Shown: positions 18,914 through 27,934, counted from the stretch's first letter. The stretch is DNA of 64,000 bases from Lysobacter_C viscosus (GCF_046600715.1 NZ_JBJMAV010000004.1:230992-294991), one strand, 5' to 3'. Numbers and translations are program-made. Notes: generated by a model from the letters alone, not told the origin.

Positions 18914-20265
18914 ACCAGCGCACCCGCACCGTCACCGGCGCCGCCAACACGGCCAACGCGTCCAGTATCGGCGACACCGGTGGTACTGCCCCGGGCGTCC
19001 TCGAACGCACCCTGCGCCGGCAACTGCTCGCGCAGATGCACCGGATGCGCGGGGGGCGGCTGGTGCTGGTCGATGCGCTCGGCGAGGCGGTGCTGGGGGA
19101 AGCGGGCGAGGGCGGCCTGCAGGTGCGCATCCTCGTCCGTGACATGCGCTTCTACCGCGCCATTGCCGCCAACGGCAGCGTGGGCGCAGGGGAGGCCTAC
19201 ATCCAGGGCTGGTGGCAGTGCGAGGACGGCACCGGCATCCCCGGTGACGGACTGGTGGCGCTGGTGCGCCTGCTGGTGCGCAACCGCGACCTGCTCGACG
19301 GCATGGAGTCGGGCCTGGCGAAAATCGGCGGATGGGCGATGCGCGGCTGGCACCGGCTGCGTCGCAACACCCGCGACGGCAGCCGGCAGAACATCGCCGC
19401 GCACTACGACCTGGGCAACGAACTGTTCTCGCTGTTCCTGTCGCCCGACCTGATGTACTCCTCGGCCATCTGGGCCGGCGACGCCGGGACCGGGCAGGGC
19501 GACACGCTGGAGGCCGCCTCGACCCGCAAGCTGGAACGCATCTGCCAGAAGCTCGACCTCAAGCCCGGCGACCGGGTGGTCGAGATCGGTACCGGCTGGG
19601 GGGGCTTCGCGCTGCATGCCGCGCGCCACCACGGGTGCCATGTCACCACCACGACGATTTCGCGCGAGCAGCACGCGCTGGCCGCCGCGCGCGTGGCCGG
19701 GGCCGGGCTGCAGGACCGCGTCACCCTGTTGCTGGAGGACTACCGCGACCTCACCGGGCGCTTCGACAAACTGGTGTCGATCGAGATGATCGAGGCCATC
19801 GGCGCCGAGTACCTCGACACCTACTTCGGCAAGCTGGGCGAGCTGCTCGAACCCGACGGGCTGGCACTGGTGCAGGCGATCACCATCGAGGACCACCGCT
19901 ACCGGCAGGCGCTGCGCTCGGTCGACTTCATCAAGCGGTACGTGTTCCCGGGCAGCTTCATTCCCTCGGTCCACGCGATGCTGGCAGCCAAGACCCGCGC
20001 CAGCGACATGGCCCTGACCCACCTGGAGGATTTCGGCGGCTCCTACGCGCTGACCCTGCGGGCGTGGAGGCAGCGCTTCATGTCGCGGCTGCCCGAGGTC
20101 CGCGCGCAGGGGTTCGACGAGCACTTCATTCGCCTGTGGCAGTTCTACCTCGCGTACTGCGAAGGCGGTTTCCGCGAACGCTCGATCGGGGTGGCGCACC
20201 TGCTGCTCGCCAAGCCGGGCAACCGGCGGCCATCGCTGTTGCCGCCGCTGGCGGTACGGGCATGA
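18910..20265 (+). CDS. cfa: cyclopropane-fatty-acyl-phospholipid synthase family methyltransferase
   Basis: A 451-residue SAM-dependent enzyme that methylenates or methylates unsaturated acyl chains of membrane phospholipids. The lipid-binding N-terminal domain ends near residue 150 with HYDLGNELFSLFL. The SAM motif VVEIGTGWGGFALHA lies near 223-237, followed by CFA-specific SIEMIEAIGAEYLDTYF and the region YVFPGSFIPS. Start and stop choices fit the ATGA overlap with DUF1365. It could be a true cyclopropane synthase or a methyltransferase of the furan fatty acid type. Confidence 0.92.
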   Translation: MNQRTRTVTGAANTANASSIGDTGGTAPGVLERTLRRQLLAQMHRMRGGRLVLVDALGEAVLGEAGEGGLQVRILVRDMRFYRAIAANGSVGAGEAYIQGWWQCEDGTGIPGDGLVALVRLLVRNRDLLDGMESGLAKIGGWAMRGWHRLRRNTRDGSRQNIAAHYDLGNELFSLFLSPDLMYSSAIWAGDAGTGQGDTLEAASTRKLERICQKLDLKPGDRVVEIGTGWGGFALHAARHHGCHVTTTTISREQHALAAARVAGAGLQDRVTLLLEDYRDLTGRFDKLVSIEMIEAIGAEYLDTYFGKLGELLEPDGLALVQAITIEDHRYRQALRSVDFIKRYVFPGSFIPSVHAMLAAKTRASDMALTHLEDFGGSYALTLRAWRQRFMSRLPEVRAQGFDEHFIRLWQFYLAYCEGGFRERSIGVAHLLLAKPGNRRPSLLPPLAVRA

Positions 20266-20272
20266 GGCGGGC

Positions 20273-20845
20273 ATGGCGATGACCGGCTCCCGGCTCGAGC
20301 TGGCCGGCAACGTACTGGGCAACCAGGCGGTCTGGCTGTGCGCGGTTGCCGGCGCGGGTCGGGGGCTGGCGTGGCCCGGGGTGGCCTCCGCGCTCGTCTA
20401 TTGCACGTGGCAGCTGCGGGGTCCGGATTCGCGGGGCATGGACCTGAAACTGATCGTCGCCGCTCTGCTCATGGGCAGTGCGATCGACGGGGCGATGGCG
20501 GCATCCGGGTGGCTCGCCTACGCCGCGCCCTGGCCGTCGGCCGGCTTCGCGCCGGCGTGGATCCTGGCCCTGTGGGCGGCATTCGCGATGCTGCCGATGC
20601 ATGCGCTGGCGTGGTTGCGGCATCGTCCGCTCCTCGCGTTCGCGCTGGGCGCCGTGGGTGGCCCGCTGGCGTACCTGGCCGCCGCGCGCGGCTTCGGCGC
20701 GGTCGCACTCGCCGGGCCACCGCTGGCGACCGTGTCGGCGTTGTCGGTGGCGTGGGGCGTCGCGCTGGTGGTGCTGATGCAGCTGGCGGTGCGCGCTCGG
20801 GGCCGCGCGCGTCCTGCTCCGGCGATGAAGGGAACCGGCGCATGA
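20273..20845 (+). CDS. DUF2878 family membrane protein
   Basis: A 190-residue hydrophobic protein with about six transmembrane segments, matching DUF2878 (early NVLGNQAVWLCAVAGA, then GSAIDG mid-protein). The function is unknown, but it accompanies the DUF1365-Cfa-DUF1295 set in other proteobacteria. GAGG five bases before the ATG supports the start, with a second ATG two codons in. The stop overlaps the DUF1295 start. Confidence 0.82.
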   Translation: MAMTGSRLELAGNVLGNQAVWLCAVAGAGRGLAWPGVASALVYCTWQLRGPDSRGMDLKLIVAALLMGSAIDGAMAASGWLAYAAPWPSAGFAPAWILALWAAFAMLPMHALAWLRHRPLLAFALGAVGGPLAYLAAARGFGAVALAGPPLATVSALSVAWGVALVVLMQLAVRARGRARPAPAMKGTGA

Positions 20846-21696
20846 GCCTGCCTGCAGTGATCGGTCTGGCGTGGGCAGGGGCCGCAGTGGCGATGGCAGC
20901 CGGCTGGCTGTGGCAGCGCCGCCGCGCCAATGCCGGCATCGTCGACGTCATCTGGGCCGCGGGCGTCGGCGGCAGCGCGTTGCTGTATGCGCTGCTGGTT
21001 GATGCCGCGGCGTGGCCGCGCGCGACACTGGCCCTGCTGGGCGGCCTGTGGGGCCTTCGGCTGGCATGGCACCTGTGGCTGCGCGTCCGCAACGAGGACG
21101 AGGACGGTCGGTACCGGCACCTGCGCACGCACTGGCAGGGCCACCAGGGGGCATTCTTCCTGTTCTTCCAGGCCCAGGCGCTGCTGGTGGTGGTGTTCTC
21201 GCTGCCATTCCTGGCGGTGGCCCGCAATCCGGTGGACGGTTTCACCGGATGGTGGCTGGCGGCGGTGGCGGTCTGGCTGGCCAGCGTGGCGGGCGAGGGC
21301 ATCGCCGACCGCCAGCTGGCCCGCTTCCGCGCCGACCCGGCCAACCGCGGCCGGACCTGCCGGGCGGGGCTGTGGCGATATTCGCGCCATCCCAACTATT
21401 TCTTCGAGTGGACCCACTGGTTCACCTATGTCCTGCTGGCGGTCGGCTCGCCGATCGCATGGCTGGCGTGGGCCGGTCCACTGGTCATGTATGCCTTCCT
21501 TCGCTGGATCAGCGGCGTCCCGTACACCGAGGCGCAAGCGCTGCGCACGCGTGGCGAGGACTACCGGCACTACCAGCGCACCACGCCGATGCTGATCCCC
21601 TGGTTTCCCCGCGACGCCGTCCCCGACGACCCGCTCCAGACGGTCACGGCCGACTCCCCCGACTCCCCCGACGCCTCACGCAAGGATCCCGAATGA
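20842..21696 (+). CDS. DUF1295 (steroid 5-alpha-reductase-like) membrane protein
   Basis: A 284-residue polytopic membrane protein. The late motif YSRHPNYFFEW (about 179-189), then FLRWISGVPYTEAQALRTRG and YRHYQRTTP, is characteristic of the DUF1295/steroid reductase-ICMT fold, which binds NADPH or SAM. A role in reducing or modifying acyl intermediates is plausible but unproven. The final ~25 residues are Asp/Pro/Ser-rich and probably disordered. Its stop codon overlaps the start of the second methyltransferase. Confidence 0.88.
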   Translation: MSLPAVIGLAWAGAAVAMAAGWLWQRRRANAGIVDVIWAAGVGGSALLYALLVDAAAWPRATLALLGGLWGLRLAWHLWLRVRNEDEDGRYRHLRTHWQGHQGAFFLFFQAQALLVVVFSLPFLAVARNPVDGFTGWWLAAVAVWLASVAGEGIADRQLARFRADPANRGRTCRAGLWRYSRHPNYFFEWTHWFTYVLLAVGSPIAWLAWAGPLVMYAFLRWISGVPYTEAQALRTRGEDYRHYQRTTPMLIPWFPRDAVPDDPLQTVTADSPDSPDASRKDPE

Positions 21697-22772
21697 ATGC
21701 CCTGGTCGATACCGAACTTCCCAGCGATCGCCCGGGTCCCGGCCTGCTGGGCCTGGCCGAGCGTGGTCGCGTGCCCGACGCGCTGCTGCGGCTGGGCATC
21801 CGGCGCATGTGCGAGCAGCGCCTGCGCGAGGAGTCCGAAGGCGGTCTGCAGGCGCAGGCCGAGCGCTACGCCCGCCGCATCGAGGCGTTGCGCGCCAGTC
21901 CGGTGGCCATCCATGCCGACGCCGCCAACTCCCAGCACTACGAGCTGCCGCCGGCATTCTTCCAGCACTGCCTGGGCAAGCGGCTGAAGTATTCAAGCTG
22001 CTACTACCCCACGGGCCACGAGAGCCTGGAGCAGGCCGAGGAGGCGATGCTCAAGCTCTATGGCGAGCGCGCCCAGCTGCGTGACGGCCAGGCCATCCTG
22101 GAATTGGGATGCGGGTGGGGTTCGCTGACGTTGTGGATGGCCGAGCGATTCCCCGGCGCGAAGATCACCGCGGTCTCAAACTCCGCGCTGCAACGCGAGC
22201 ACATCCTGGCCCAGTGCAAGCGGCGCGCGCTCTTCAACGTCCGTGTGCTGACCTGCGACGTCAACACGCTGGAGCTGGACGCCGGGCAGTTCGACCGCTG
22301 CGTATCGATCGAGATGTTCGAGCACATGCGCAACTACGAAACCCTGCTGGGCCGCATCGGTCAGTGGCTGAAGCCCGGTGGCGCGCTGTTCGTGCACATC
22401 TTCCAGCACAGGGCGTTGATGTACCCGTTCGAGACCGGGGGAGAGGGCAACTGGATGGGCCGGCACTTCTTCACCGGCGGCCTGATGCCGGCGGCCGACA
22501 CCCTGCTGTGGTTCCAGCGCGACCTTCGCATCGAAAGCCGCTGGGTGCTGGACGGGACCCACTACCAGCGCACCGCAAACCACTGGCTGGCGCGTCAGGA
22601 CGCCCAGCGCGACGCGGTGATGGCAGTGCTGCGCGACGCGTATGGCGAGGCGGGCGCGGCGCTGTGGTTCCAGCGCTGGCGGATGTTCTGGATGGCGTGC
22701 GCAGAGATGTTCGGCCTGCGCGGCGGGCAGGAGTGGGGGGTAGGCCACTACCGGTTGGTCAAACCGGGCTGA
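21693..22772 (+). CDS. second CFA-type SAM-dependent methyltransferase
   Basis: A 359-residue methyltransferase related to, but clearly different from, the Cfa-like protein three genes upstream. The SAM motif is ILELGCGWGSLTLW (about 136-149), preceded by SQHYELPPAFFQHCLG and followed by SIEMFEHMRNYETLL. The C-terminal WMGRHFFTGGLMPAADTLL region is typical of the coclaurine N-methyltransferase-like branch of the CFA superfamily. The start overlaps the DUF1295 stop (ATGA), making this the last gene of the coupled operon. A hairpin follows about 20 bases downstream. The substrate is unknown. Confidence 0.88.
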   Translation: MNALVDTELPSDRPGPGLLGLAERGRVPDALLRLGIRRMCEQRLREESEGGLQAQAERYARRIEALRASPVAIHADAANSQHYELPPAFFQHCLGKRLKYSSCYYPTGHESLEQAEEAMLKLYGERAQLRDGQAILELGCGWGSLTLWMAERFPGAKITAVSNSALQREHILAQCKRRALFNVRVLTCDVNTLELDAGQFDRCVSIEMFEHMRNYETLLGRIGQWLKPGGALFVHIFQHRALMYPFETGGEGNWMGRHFFTGGLMPAADTLLWFQRDLRIESRWVLDGTHYQRTANHWLARQDAQRDAVMAVLRDAYGEAGAALWFQRWRMFWMACAEMFGLRGGQEWGVGHYRLVKPG

Positions 22773-22792
22773 TGCCACCGCGTCGAGGCAAC

Positions 22793-22820
22793 GGGCCCGC
22801 CGACAGGCGCTGGCGGGCCC
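22793..22820. terminator. probable bidirectional terminator hairpin
   Basis: A perfect 9-bp stem (GGGCCCGCC / GGCGGGCCC) with a 10-base loop lies between the convergent lipid operon and DUF4198 gene. The T-tract is weak (CATTGTG), so efficiency is uncertain. Confidence 0.6.
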
Positions 22821-22835
22821 ATTGTGCGGCGAGCC

Positions 22836-23702
22836 CTATTTTTTCGGCGGCAGCCAGTCCTGCTGGATGGCATAGGCGGCCCAATAGCTGCGCCAGTCTG
22901 CGCCCCTGCATTTCGGGCAGGGTTTCATGTGCACCATCCGCAGCAGCCAGAACCCGGGCTTGTCGTATCGGAACCGTGCGACGCCATCGCCGTCGGTCTT
23001 GACCGTTCGCGAGCTGCCGTGTGATTTGAAATCACCCGTGGGATGGTGGAGCACCGTCAGCGTGGCGCCGGCCAGTGGCTCGCCCTGGAACAGCACTCGC
23101 GCCCTGAGCTCCTCGGCCGCCTGTGGATCGTGGGGCGCGTCGAGCAGGACGATCTCCAGTGGCAATCCGATCACTGCCGCGTGCACGTCGTGGCTGCCCG
23201 CATCGGGTCCAGTGACCAGGGCCTTGATGTGGCGGGTGTAACGCTCGCGATCCTCGCCCGAGGCCGTGGGCGTCTGCCGGCGCTGCAGCGCCAGCATGTC
23301 TCCGAGATGCTCTTCCTGGAGGTAGCTGGCGAACTTCTTGTTCGGCAAGGCCAGCGTGACCGGCTTGCGGTTCAGTACCACCATTGCGGGCGTGGGCGTA
23401 TCCCGTGGGAGCGTGTGGTACGGCAACGCTCCATTCCTTGCGCTTCCGATGATGCTGCGCTTGCCTTCCGGGGTGATGAGGCGCAGGGAAATGGTGCTGG
23501 CCGCATCGTAGGCGCGCACTTCTTCAGCGTGGAGGGCGTGGCCCAGCTGCATCCTCACGGCCGGCGGAGCGCTGTCGTCGGCGCGTTCCCCCGCCAGCCA
23601 GAAGTCGTGCGCGCCGGCGACACCCGGGAGGGTCAGCAACGCCATCATGGCGGGTACCAGGAAGCGTACGCCGGACGTGGATCGACCGTGCGGGTTCTTC
23701 AT
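22836..23702 (-). CDS. periplasmic DUF4198 domain protein
   Basis: A 288-residue exported protein. A signal peptide (hydrophobic core FLVPAMMALLTLPGVAGA) should be cut just before HDFWLAG, leaving histidine as the first mature residue, as is common in DUF4198. Related proteins are linked to periplasmic metal (for example nickel) handling. A transthyretin-like strand region follows (LAGATLTVLHHPTGDF), and the C-terminus has a CPKC pair. AGGAG six bases before the ATG supports the start. There is no metal transporter next to it, so its role remains open. Confidence 0.82.
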   Translation of the reverse strand: MKNPHGRSTSGVRFLVPAMMALLTLPGVAGAHDFWLAGERADDSAPPAVRMQLGHALHAEEVRAYDAASTISLRLITPEGKRSIIGSARNGALPYHTLPRDTPTPAMVVLNRKPVTLALPNKKFASYLQEEHLGDMLALQRRQTPTASGEDRERYTRHIKALVTGPDAGSHDVHAAVIGLPLEIVLLDAPHDPQAAEELRARVLFQGEPLAGATLTVLHHPTGDFKSHGSSRTVKTDGDGVARFRYDKPGFWLLRMVHMKPCPKCRGADWRSYWAAYAIQQDWLPPKK

Positions 23703-23824
23703 TGCCCATCTCCTTGCGAGGGTGGAAATTCGTCGTGGCGCAGCCGCGGCGAGCCGCCGTTACGCCGGTCGAAGAGCGTTCAACTCCAGCTGTATACGTG
23801 GGTTGGGCGAATCCGGAGGCAGTA

Positions 23825-23853
23825 TTGACAACCCCATCGCCGCATCGCAACAT
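23825..23853 (+). promoter_or_regulatory. sigma-70 promoter of tRNA-Leu
   Basis: A consensus -35 (TTGACA, 23825-23830) is followed after 17 bases by CAACAT (23848-23853) as a weak -10. The tRNA begins 33 bases further on. The -10 assignment is approximate. Confidence 0.6.
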
Positions 23854-23886
23854 ACGCGCCCCGCACAGCCACACGCGTGCGGGTTT

Positions 23887-23973
23887 GCCCAGGTGGCGGA
23901 ATTGGTAGACGCACTAGCTTCAGGTGCTAGCGGGGGCAACTCCGTGGAGGTTCGAGTCCTCTCCTGGGCACCA
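23887..23973 (+). tRNA. tRNA-Leu (CAG anticodon)
   Basis: An 87-base class II tRNA. The acceptor stem GCCCAGG pairs with CCTGGGC. The D-arm contains GGCGGAATTGGTAGACGC. The anticodon stem-loop is CTAGC-TTCAGGT-GCTAG, giving anticodon CAG. A long variable arm (GGGGGCAACTCC-like) and T-loop GGTTCGAGTCC are present, and CCA is encoded. It decodes CUG, a dominant leucine codon in this GC-rich genome. A terminator follows at 24020. Confidence 0.97.
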
Positions 23974-24019
23974 TCTTATAGTCCGACGACGACTACCAGC
24001 GTCCCGGCACCCCGCGAAG

Positions 24020-24044
24020 AACCCCGCCCCGGCGGGGTTTTTTG
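24020..24044 (+). terminator. rho-independent terminator of tRNA-Leu
   Basis: An 8-bp stem (AACCCCGC / GCGGGGTT) with a short CCCG-type loop, followed by a run of T residues (TTTTTTG). Confidence 0.9.
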
Positions 24045-24254
24045 TTGCCTGCTCGTCCGAACCAATCGACCCATCTGTGGAGCCGGTACGCCGCACAGCG
24101 TGTACTGCCGGAAGGGGAGCCTATGGCGTCTGATGGGGCCCTGTGCGGAGTGGAGCAGAGCTCCAGGCCACGACGCTGCGCGGCAATGTCCTCTCCGCAT
24201 GTTTCCAACAGGGGGCCCGGAGCAGCAGCGGCCCGTCGCTGCCGGTGCCGCGAC

Positions 24255-26933
24255 CTAGAGGAAGTGCACCGGTTCGCCCAGGGCGTAGCCCTGCCCATAG
24301 TCCACGCCGATGTGGCGAAGCTGCTCGAGGATGCGCTCGCTCTCGACGAATTCGGCCACGGTCTTGAGCCCCATCAGGTGGCCGATGTCGTGGATGGCCT
24401 TGACCATGGCGTAGTCGACCGGGTCGTCGGCGATGTCGCGGACGAAAGCGCCGTCGATCTTCAGGGCATCGACGGGCAGGCTCTTCAGGTAGGCGAACGA
24501 CGACATGCCGCTGCCGAAGTCGTCCAGGGCGAACTGGCAGCCTTCGGCCTTGAGTTCATGCATCAGCCGCACCGCATGGGCCATGTTGCGGATGGCCGCG
24601 GTCTCGGTGATTTCGAAGCATATGCTGCTGCCGGGCACTCCTGTTGCCGCAAGCAACTCGCGGACGTGCCCGGCCAGGTGTGCATCGCTGACCGAACCGC
24701 CCGAGAGGTTGATCGCGTAGCGTGGGCTCCCGGCCTCGGGGTCGGCCTGGATCCGGGCGCCGAGGTGGCGGCAGACGGCGCCGATCACCCAGCGGTCGAT
24801 CTCCGGCATCAGGTTGTAGCGCTCGGCTGCCGGTATGAAGGACATCGGTGGAACCAGCTGGCCATCCTCGCCCCGCATGCGCAGCAGGATTTCGTAGTGG
24901 GCGGGACCGGGCGGGTCGCCGAGCGAGAAGATCTGCTGCACGTACAGGACGAACCGCTGCTCACGCAGCGCCTTGCGGATCTGGCCGACCCATTCCATCT
25001 CGCCGTGGCGGCGCGCCAGCTCCTCGTCGCCGGCGCGATAGGTGTGGACGCGGTTACGGCCCAGGTCCTTGGCCAGGTAGCAGGCTTCGTCGGCCTTGCT
25101 GAGGATGTCGGCCACGGTCATGGTGGTGTCGCCGAAGCAGACGTGGCCGATGCTCACGCCCACGTTGAAGGTGTGGCCATTCCACGCGAACGGGAATTCG
25201 GTGATCGCCTGCCGCAGCTTTTCAGCCACCTGCAGCGCGGGCAGCTCGGCGCAGTCTTCCAGCAGCAGGCAGAACTCGTCGCCCCCGATACGGGCCAGGG
25301 TGTCGCGACTGCGGACCAGGGGCCCCAGCATCTGGCTGAGCTGGCCCAGCAGCTCATCGCCGGCGATGTGGCCACAGGTGTCGTTGACCACCTTGAACTG
25401 GTCCAGGTCGAGGTACAGCAGTGAATGCACATGGCCCAGCCGGGATGCGGAAACCAGCGCGGCATCGACGCGCCGTTCGAGTTCGGCGCGGTTGGGCAGC
25501 CCGGTCAGCGCGTCGTGCGTGGCCTGGAACGAGAGCTGGGCGGCCAGCTTCCGCCACTGCGACACGTCGCGGAACGCCACCACCGTCCCGGCGCGATTGC
25601 CCGCGCGGTCGCGCAGCTGGGTGAGGTTGCCCTCGATGGCGATCGTGGTGCCGTCGGGCCGGCGCAGGAACGGCGCGGTGATAGGCAGCGGTGCGCTTTC
25701 GTCAGGCCCATCACGACGCGCGCTGTCCAGCGACTCCGGCTCGCCCTGCGCATCCTCCAGCGCCAGCACGTCGCCGTGGCTGCGCCCGATTGCCCGTGCT
25801 GCGCTGAGGCCGGTCAGTAGTTCGGCAGTCGGGTTGAGGTAGGTCACGGTGCCGGCCTGGTCGACGACGATCACGCCGTCGGCAATGGCCCCCAGCGTCG
25901 CCTGCGCACGCTCCTTCTCTTCGAAGATGACCTGTTCGGCGTGCTTGCGGTCGGTGATGTCGCGGAACATGCCGACGAAATGCACCTCGCCGCCCAGCTC
26001 GATTTCAGAGAACGAAACTTCGATGGGCAGTTCGCTGCCGTCACGTTTGAGCGCGACGGCCTCGGTCGAACGCCAGTCCAGTCGGCGCACGCCAGTGTCG
26101 AGGTAGCGCTGCAAGCCGGCCAGGTGGCGGGCGCGCAGCCGTTCGGGCTGGAGCAGCGCGAGCGGCTGGCCGATGAGGGCCTCGTGCTCATGTCCGAACA
26201 GCGCCAGCACGCTGGGATTGGCGAAGCGGATGGTGCTGTGGCGGTCCATGATCACGATCGCGTCGGACGTGGTGTCCCAGACCGAGGTGTACAGCAGCTC
26301 CGCCCGGGCCTGCCGGCTTGCGGCCCTGTCCAGGGCCTTGGACTTGCGGGCCACCTCGTCTTCCAGCTGGTGCTTGACCTCATGCAATTCGCGATTGACC
26401 TGGTCGCGCTCCACCACGGTGTCCTGCAGGCGTCGCACCGCGCGGCGCAACTCCAGCCATTTCACTACCTGCTGCGCCATGACCTGCAGCGCGAAATGCT
26501 GGTGCGCCGTCAGCTGTCGCGGCACGCGATCCATGACCGCCACCGTCCCGACCGCAGAGCCGGCGGACGTCACCAGGGGATAGCCGGCGTAGAAGCGCAG
26601 GAAGGGGGCGGCGAGCACCATCGGGTTGTCCCGGAACCGCGGGTCCAGCTGCGCGTCGGCCACGACCAGCACCTCGTGGTGCATCAGGGTGTGGGCGCAG
26701 AAGGCGACCTCGCGTGGGGTCTGGTCCATGTCCAGCCCGATCCTGGCCTTGAACCATTGCCGGGTGCCGTCGACGAAGGTGATGGTGGCGATCGGCGTGT
26801 CGCACACCTGCGCGGCGAGCGCCGCGATGTCGTCGAGGTCGAGCTCCGAGGCGCTGTCGAGGATATCGAAGGACGCCAGGTCCGCAAGGCGCGCGTCCTC
26901 GTCCGGCGGGATGGGAAAGGAGTCGGAACCCAT
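24255..26933 (-). CDS. GAF-PAS-PAS-GGDEF-EAL cyclic-di-GMP signalling protein
   Basis: An 892-residue cytoplasmic protein without transmembrane segments. An N-terminal GAF domain (about 20-165) is followed by a coiled-coil linker (165-215). Two PAS domains (about 220-340 and 345-465), a GGDEF domain (about 475-635) and an EAL domain (about 640-890) follow. The cyclase motif RIGGDEF is intact. An inhibitory I-site RxxD (RSRD) lies five residues before GGDEF. The EAL signature reads EIL (YEILLRM), but DDFGSG and KIDG are intact, so phosphodiesterase activity is plausible. It may therefore make, degrade or merely sense cyclic-di-GMP under control of a GAF/PAS ligand. The gene is monocistronic, divergent from xthA. 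Confidence 0.93.
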   Translation of the reverse strand: MGSDSFPIPPDEDARLADLASFDILDSASELDLDDIAALAAQVCDTPIATITFVDGTRQWFKARIGLDMDQTPREVAFCAHTLMHHEVLVVADAQLDPRFRDNPMVLAAPFLRFYAGYPLVTSAGSAVGTVAVMDRVPRQLTAHQHFALQVMAQQVVKWLELRRAVRRLQDTVVERDQVNRELHEVKHQLEDEVARKSKALDRAASRQARAELLYTSVWDTTSDAIVIMDRHSTIRFANPSVLALFGHEHEALIGQPLALLQPERLRARHLAGLQRYLDTGVRRLDWRSTEAVALKRDGSELPIEVSFSEIELGGEVHFVGMFRDITDRKHAEQVIFEEKERAQATLGAIADGVIVVDQAGTVTYLNPTAELLTGLSAARAIGRSHGDVLALEDAQGEPESLDSARRDGPDESAPLPITAPFLRRPDGTTIAIEGNLTQLRDRAGNRAGTVVAFRDVSQWRKLAAQLSFQATHDALTGLPNRAELERRVDAALVSASRLGHVHSLLYLDLDQFKVVNDTCGHIAGDELLGQLSQMLGPLVRSRDTLARIGGDEFCLLLEDCAELPALQVAEKLRQAITEFPFAWNGHTFNVGVSIGHVCFGDTTMTVADILSKADEACYLAKDLGRNRVHTYRAGDEELARRHGEMEWVGQIRKALREQRFVLYVQQIFSLGDPPGPAHYEILLRMRGEDGQLVPPMSFIPAAERYNLMPEIDRWVIGAVCRHLGARIQADPEAGSPRYAINLSGGSVSDAHLAGHVRELLAATGVPGSSICFEITETAAIRNMAHAVRLMHELKAEGCQFALDDFGSGMSSFAYLKSLPVDALKIDGAFVRDIADDPVDYAMVKAIHDIGHLMGLKTVAEFVESERILEQLRHIGVDYGQGYALGEPVHFL

Positions 26934-27130
26934 GCCGGCATCATATACACCGCCCCGGTGGTCACCGCATCCACTTCACGCCCGGCCGCAGGGCCCGGCC
27001 CGACATTGCGCCCAGCGCGTGCATCGGCCCGGTACGTCCATCGCGGCCGGGTTCACCTTGCCCGGAGCGGTGCTCGCTTACGTTCGAGGCCGGCATCGGC
27101 GGGCAGGGCCCGCGCGCGAAAGGAGTCCCA

Positions 27131-27934
27131 ATGGCACCCCGGAAGACCCTGAAACTGGCGACGTACAACGTCAACGGCATCGGCACGCGGTTGCCGAACC
27201 TGCTGGACTGGCTCGGCCGGGAGCAGCCCGACATCGTCGCGTTGCAGGAATTGAAGGCGGTCGACACCGCGTTCCCGGCGGCGGAACTGGATTCCGCCGG
27301 CTACGGCGCGATCTGGCAGGGGCAGCGCTCGTGGAACGGCGTGGCGTTGCTGGCGCGCGGCGCGGTGCCGGTCGAGAGCCGCCGCGCCCTGCCTGGCGAT
27401 GCCTCGGACGCGCAGGCCCGCTATATCGAGGCGGCCATCCACGGCATCGTGGTGGCCAGCATCTACCTGCCCAACGGCAACCCGCGGCCGGGCCCCAAGT
27501 ACGACTACAAGTTGCAGTGGATGCAGCGGTTGGCGCGCCATGCGAAGACGCTGGTCGGGCTGCCCCATCCGGTCGCCCTGCTGGGCGACTTCAACGTCAT
27601 CCCCACGGATATCGACGTCTACGACCCGAAGGCGTGGCGCAAGGACGCACTGATCCAGCCCGAGGTCCGGGAGGCCTTCGAATCGATCGTGGAACAGGGC
27701 TGGACGGATGCGCTGCGGCAGTCGAGCGGTGAGCGCGTGGTCTACACGTTCTGGGACTATTTCCGCCAGCACGCCGAGCGCGACCGTGGCCTGCGCATCG
27801 ACCACCTGCTGCTCAATCCGGTGCTCGCCAAGGACCTGCAGGAGGCCGGCGTGGACCGCTGGGTGCGGCTCCAGGACAAGGCCAGTGACCATGCCCCGAC
27901 ATGGGTCACGGTGCGCGCGCCCAGCGGGGTCTGA
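27131..27934 (+). CDS. xthA: exodeoxyribonuclease III
   Basis: A 267-residue AP endonuclease/3'-exonuclease of base-excision repair. Conserved elements are NVNGI at the start, the metal-binding glutamate in LQELK, LLGDFNV with catalytic Asp/Asn, RIDHLLL, and the terminal SDHAPTW with the catalytic His. The start is preceded by AAAGGAG. It is divergent from the GGDEF-EAL gene. Confidence 0.95.
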   Translation: MAPRKTLKLATYNVNGIGTRLPNLLDWLGREQPDIVALQELKAVDTAFPAAELDSAGYGAIWQGQRSWNGVALLARGAVPVESRRALPGDASDAQARYIEAAIHGIVVASIYLPNGNPRPGPKYDYKLQWMQRLARHAKTLVGLPHPVALLGDFNVIPTDIDVYDPKAWRKDALIQPEVREAFESIVEQGWTDALRQSSGERVVYTFWDYFRQHAERDRGLRIDHLLLNPVLAKDLQEAGVDRWVRLQDKASDHAPTWVTVRAPSGV

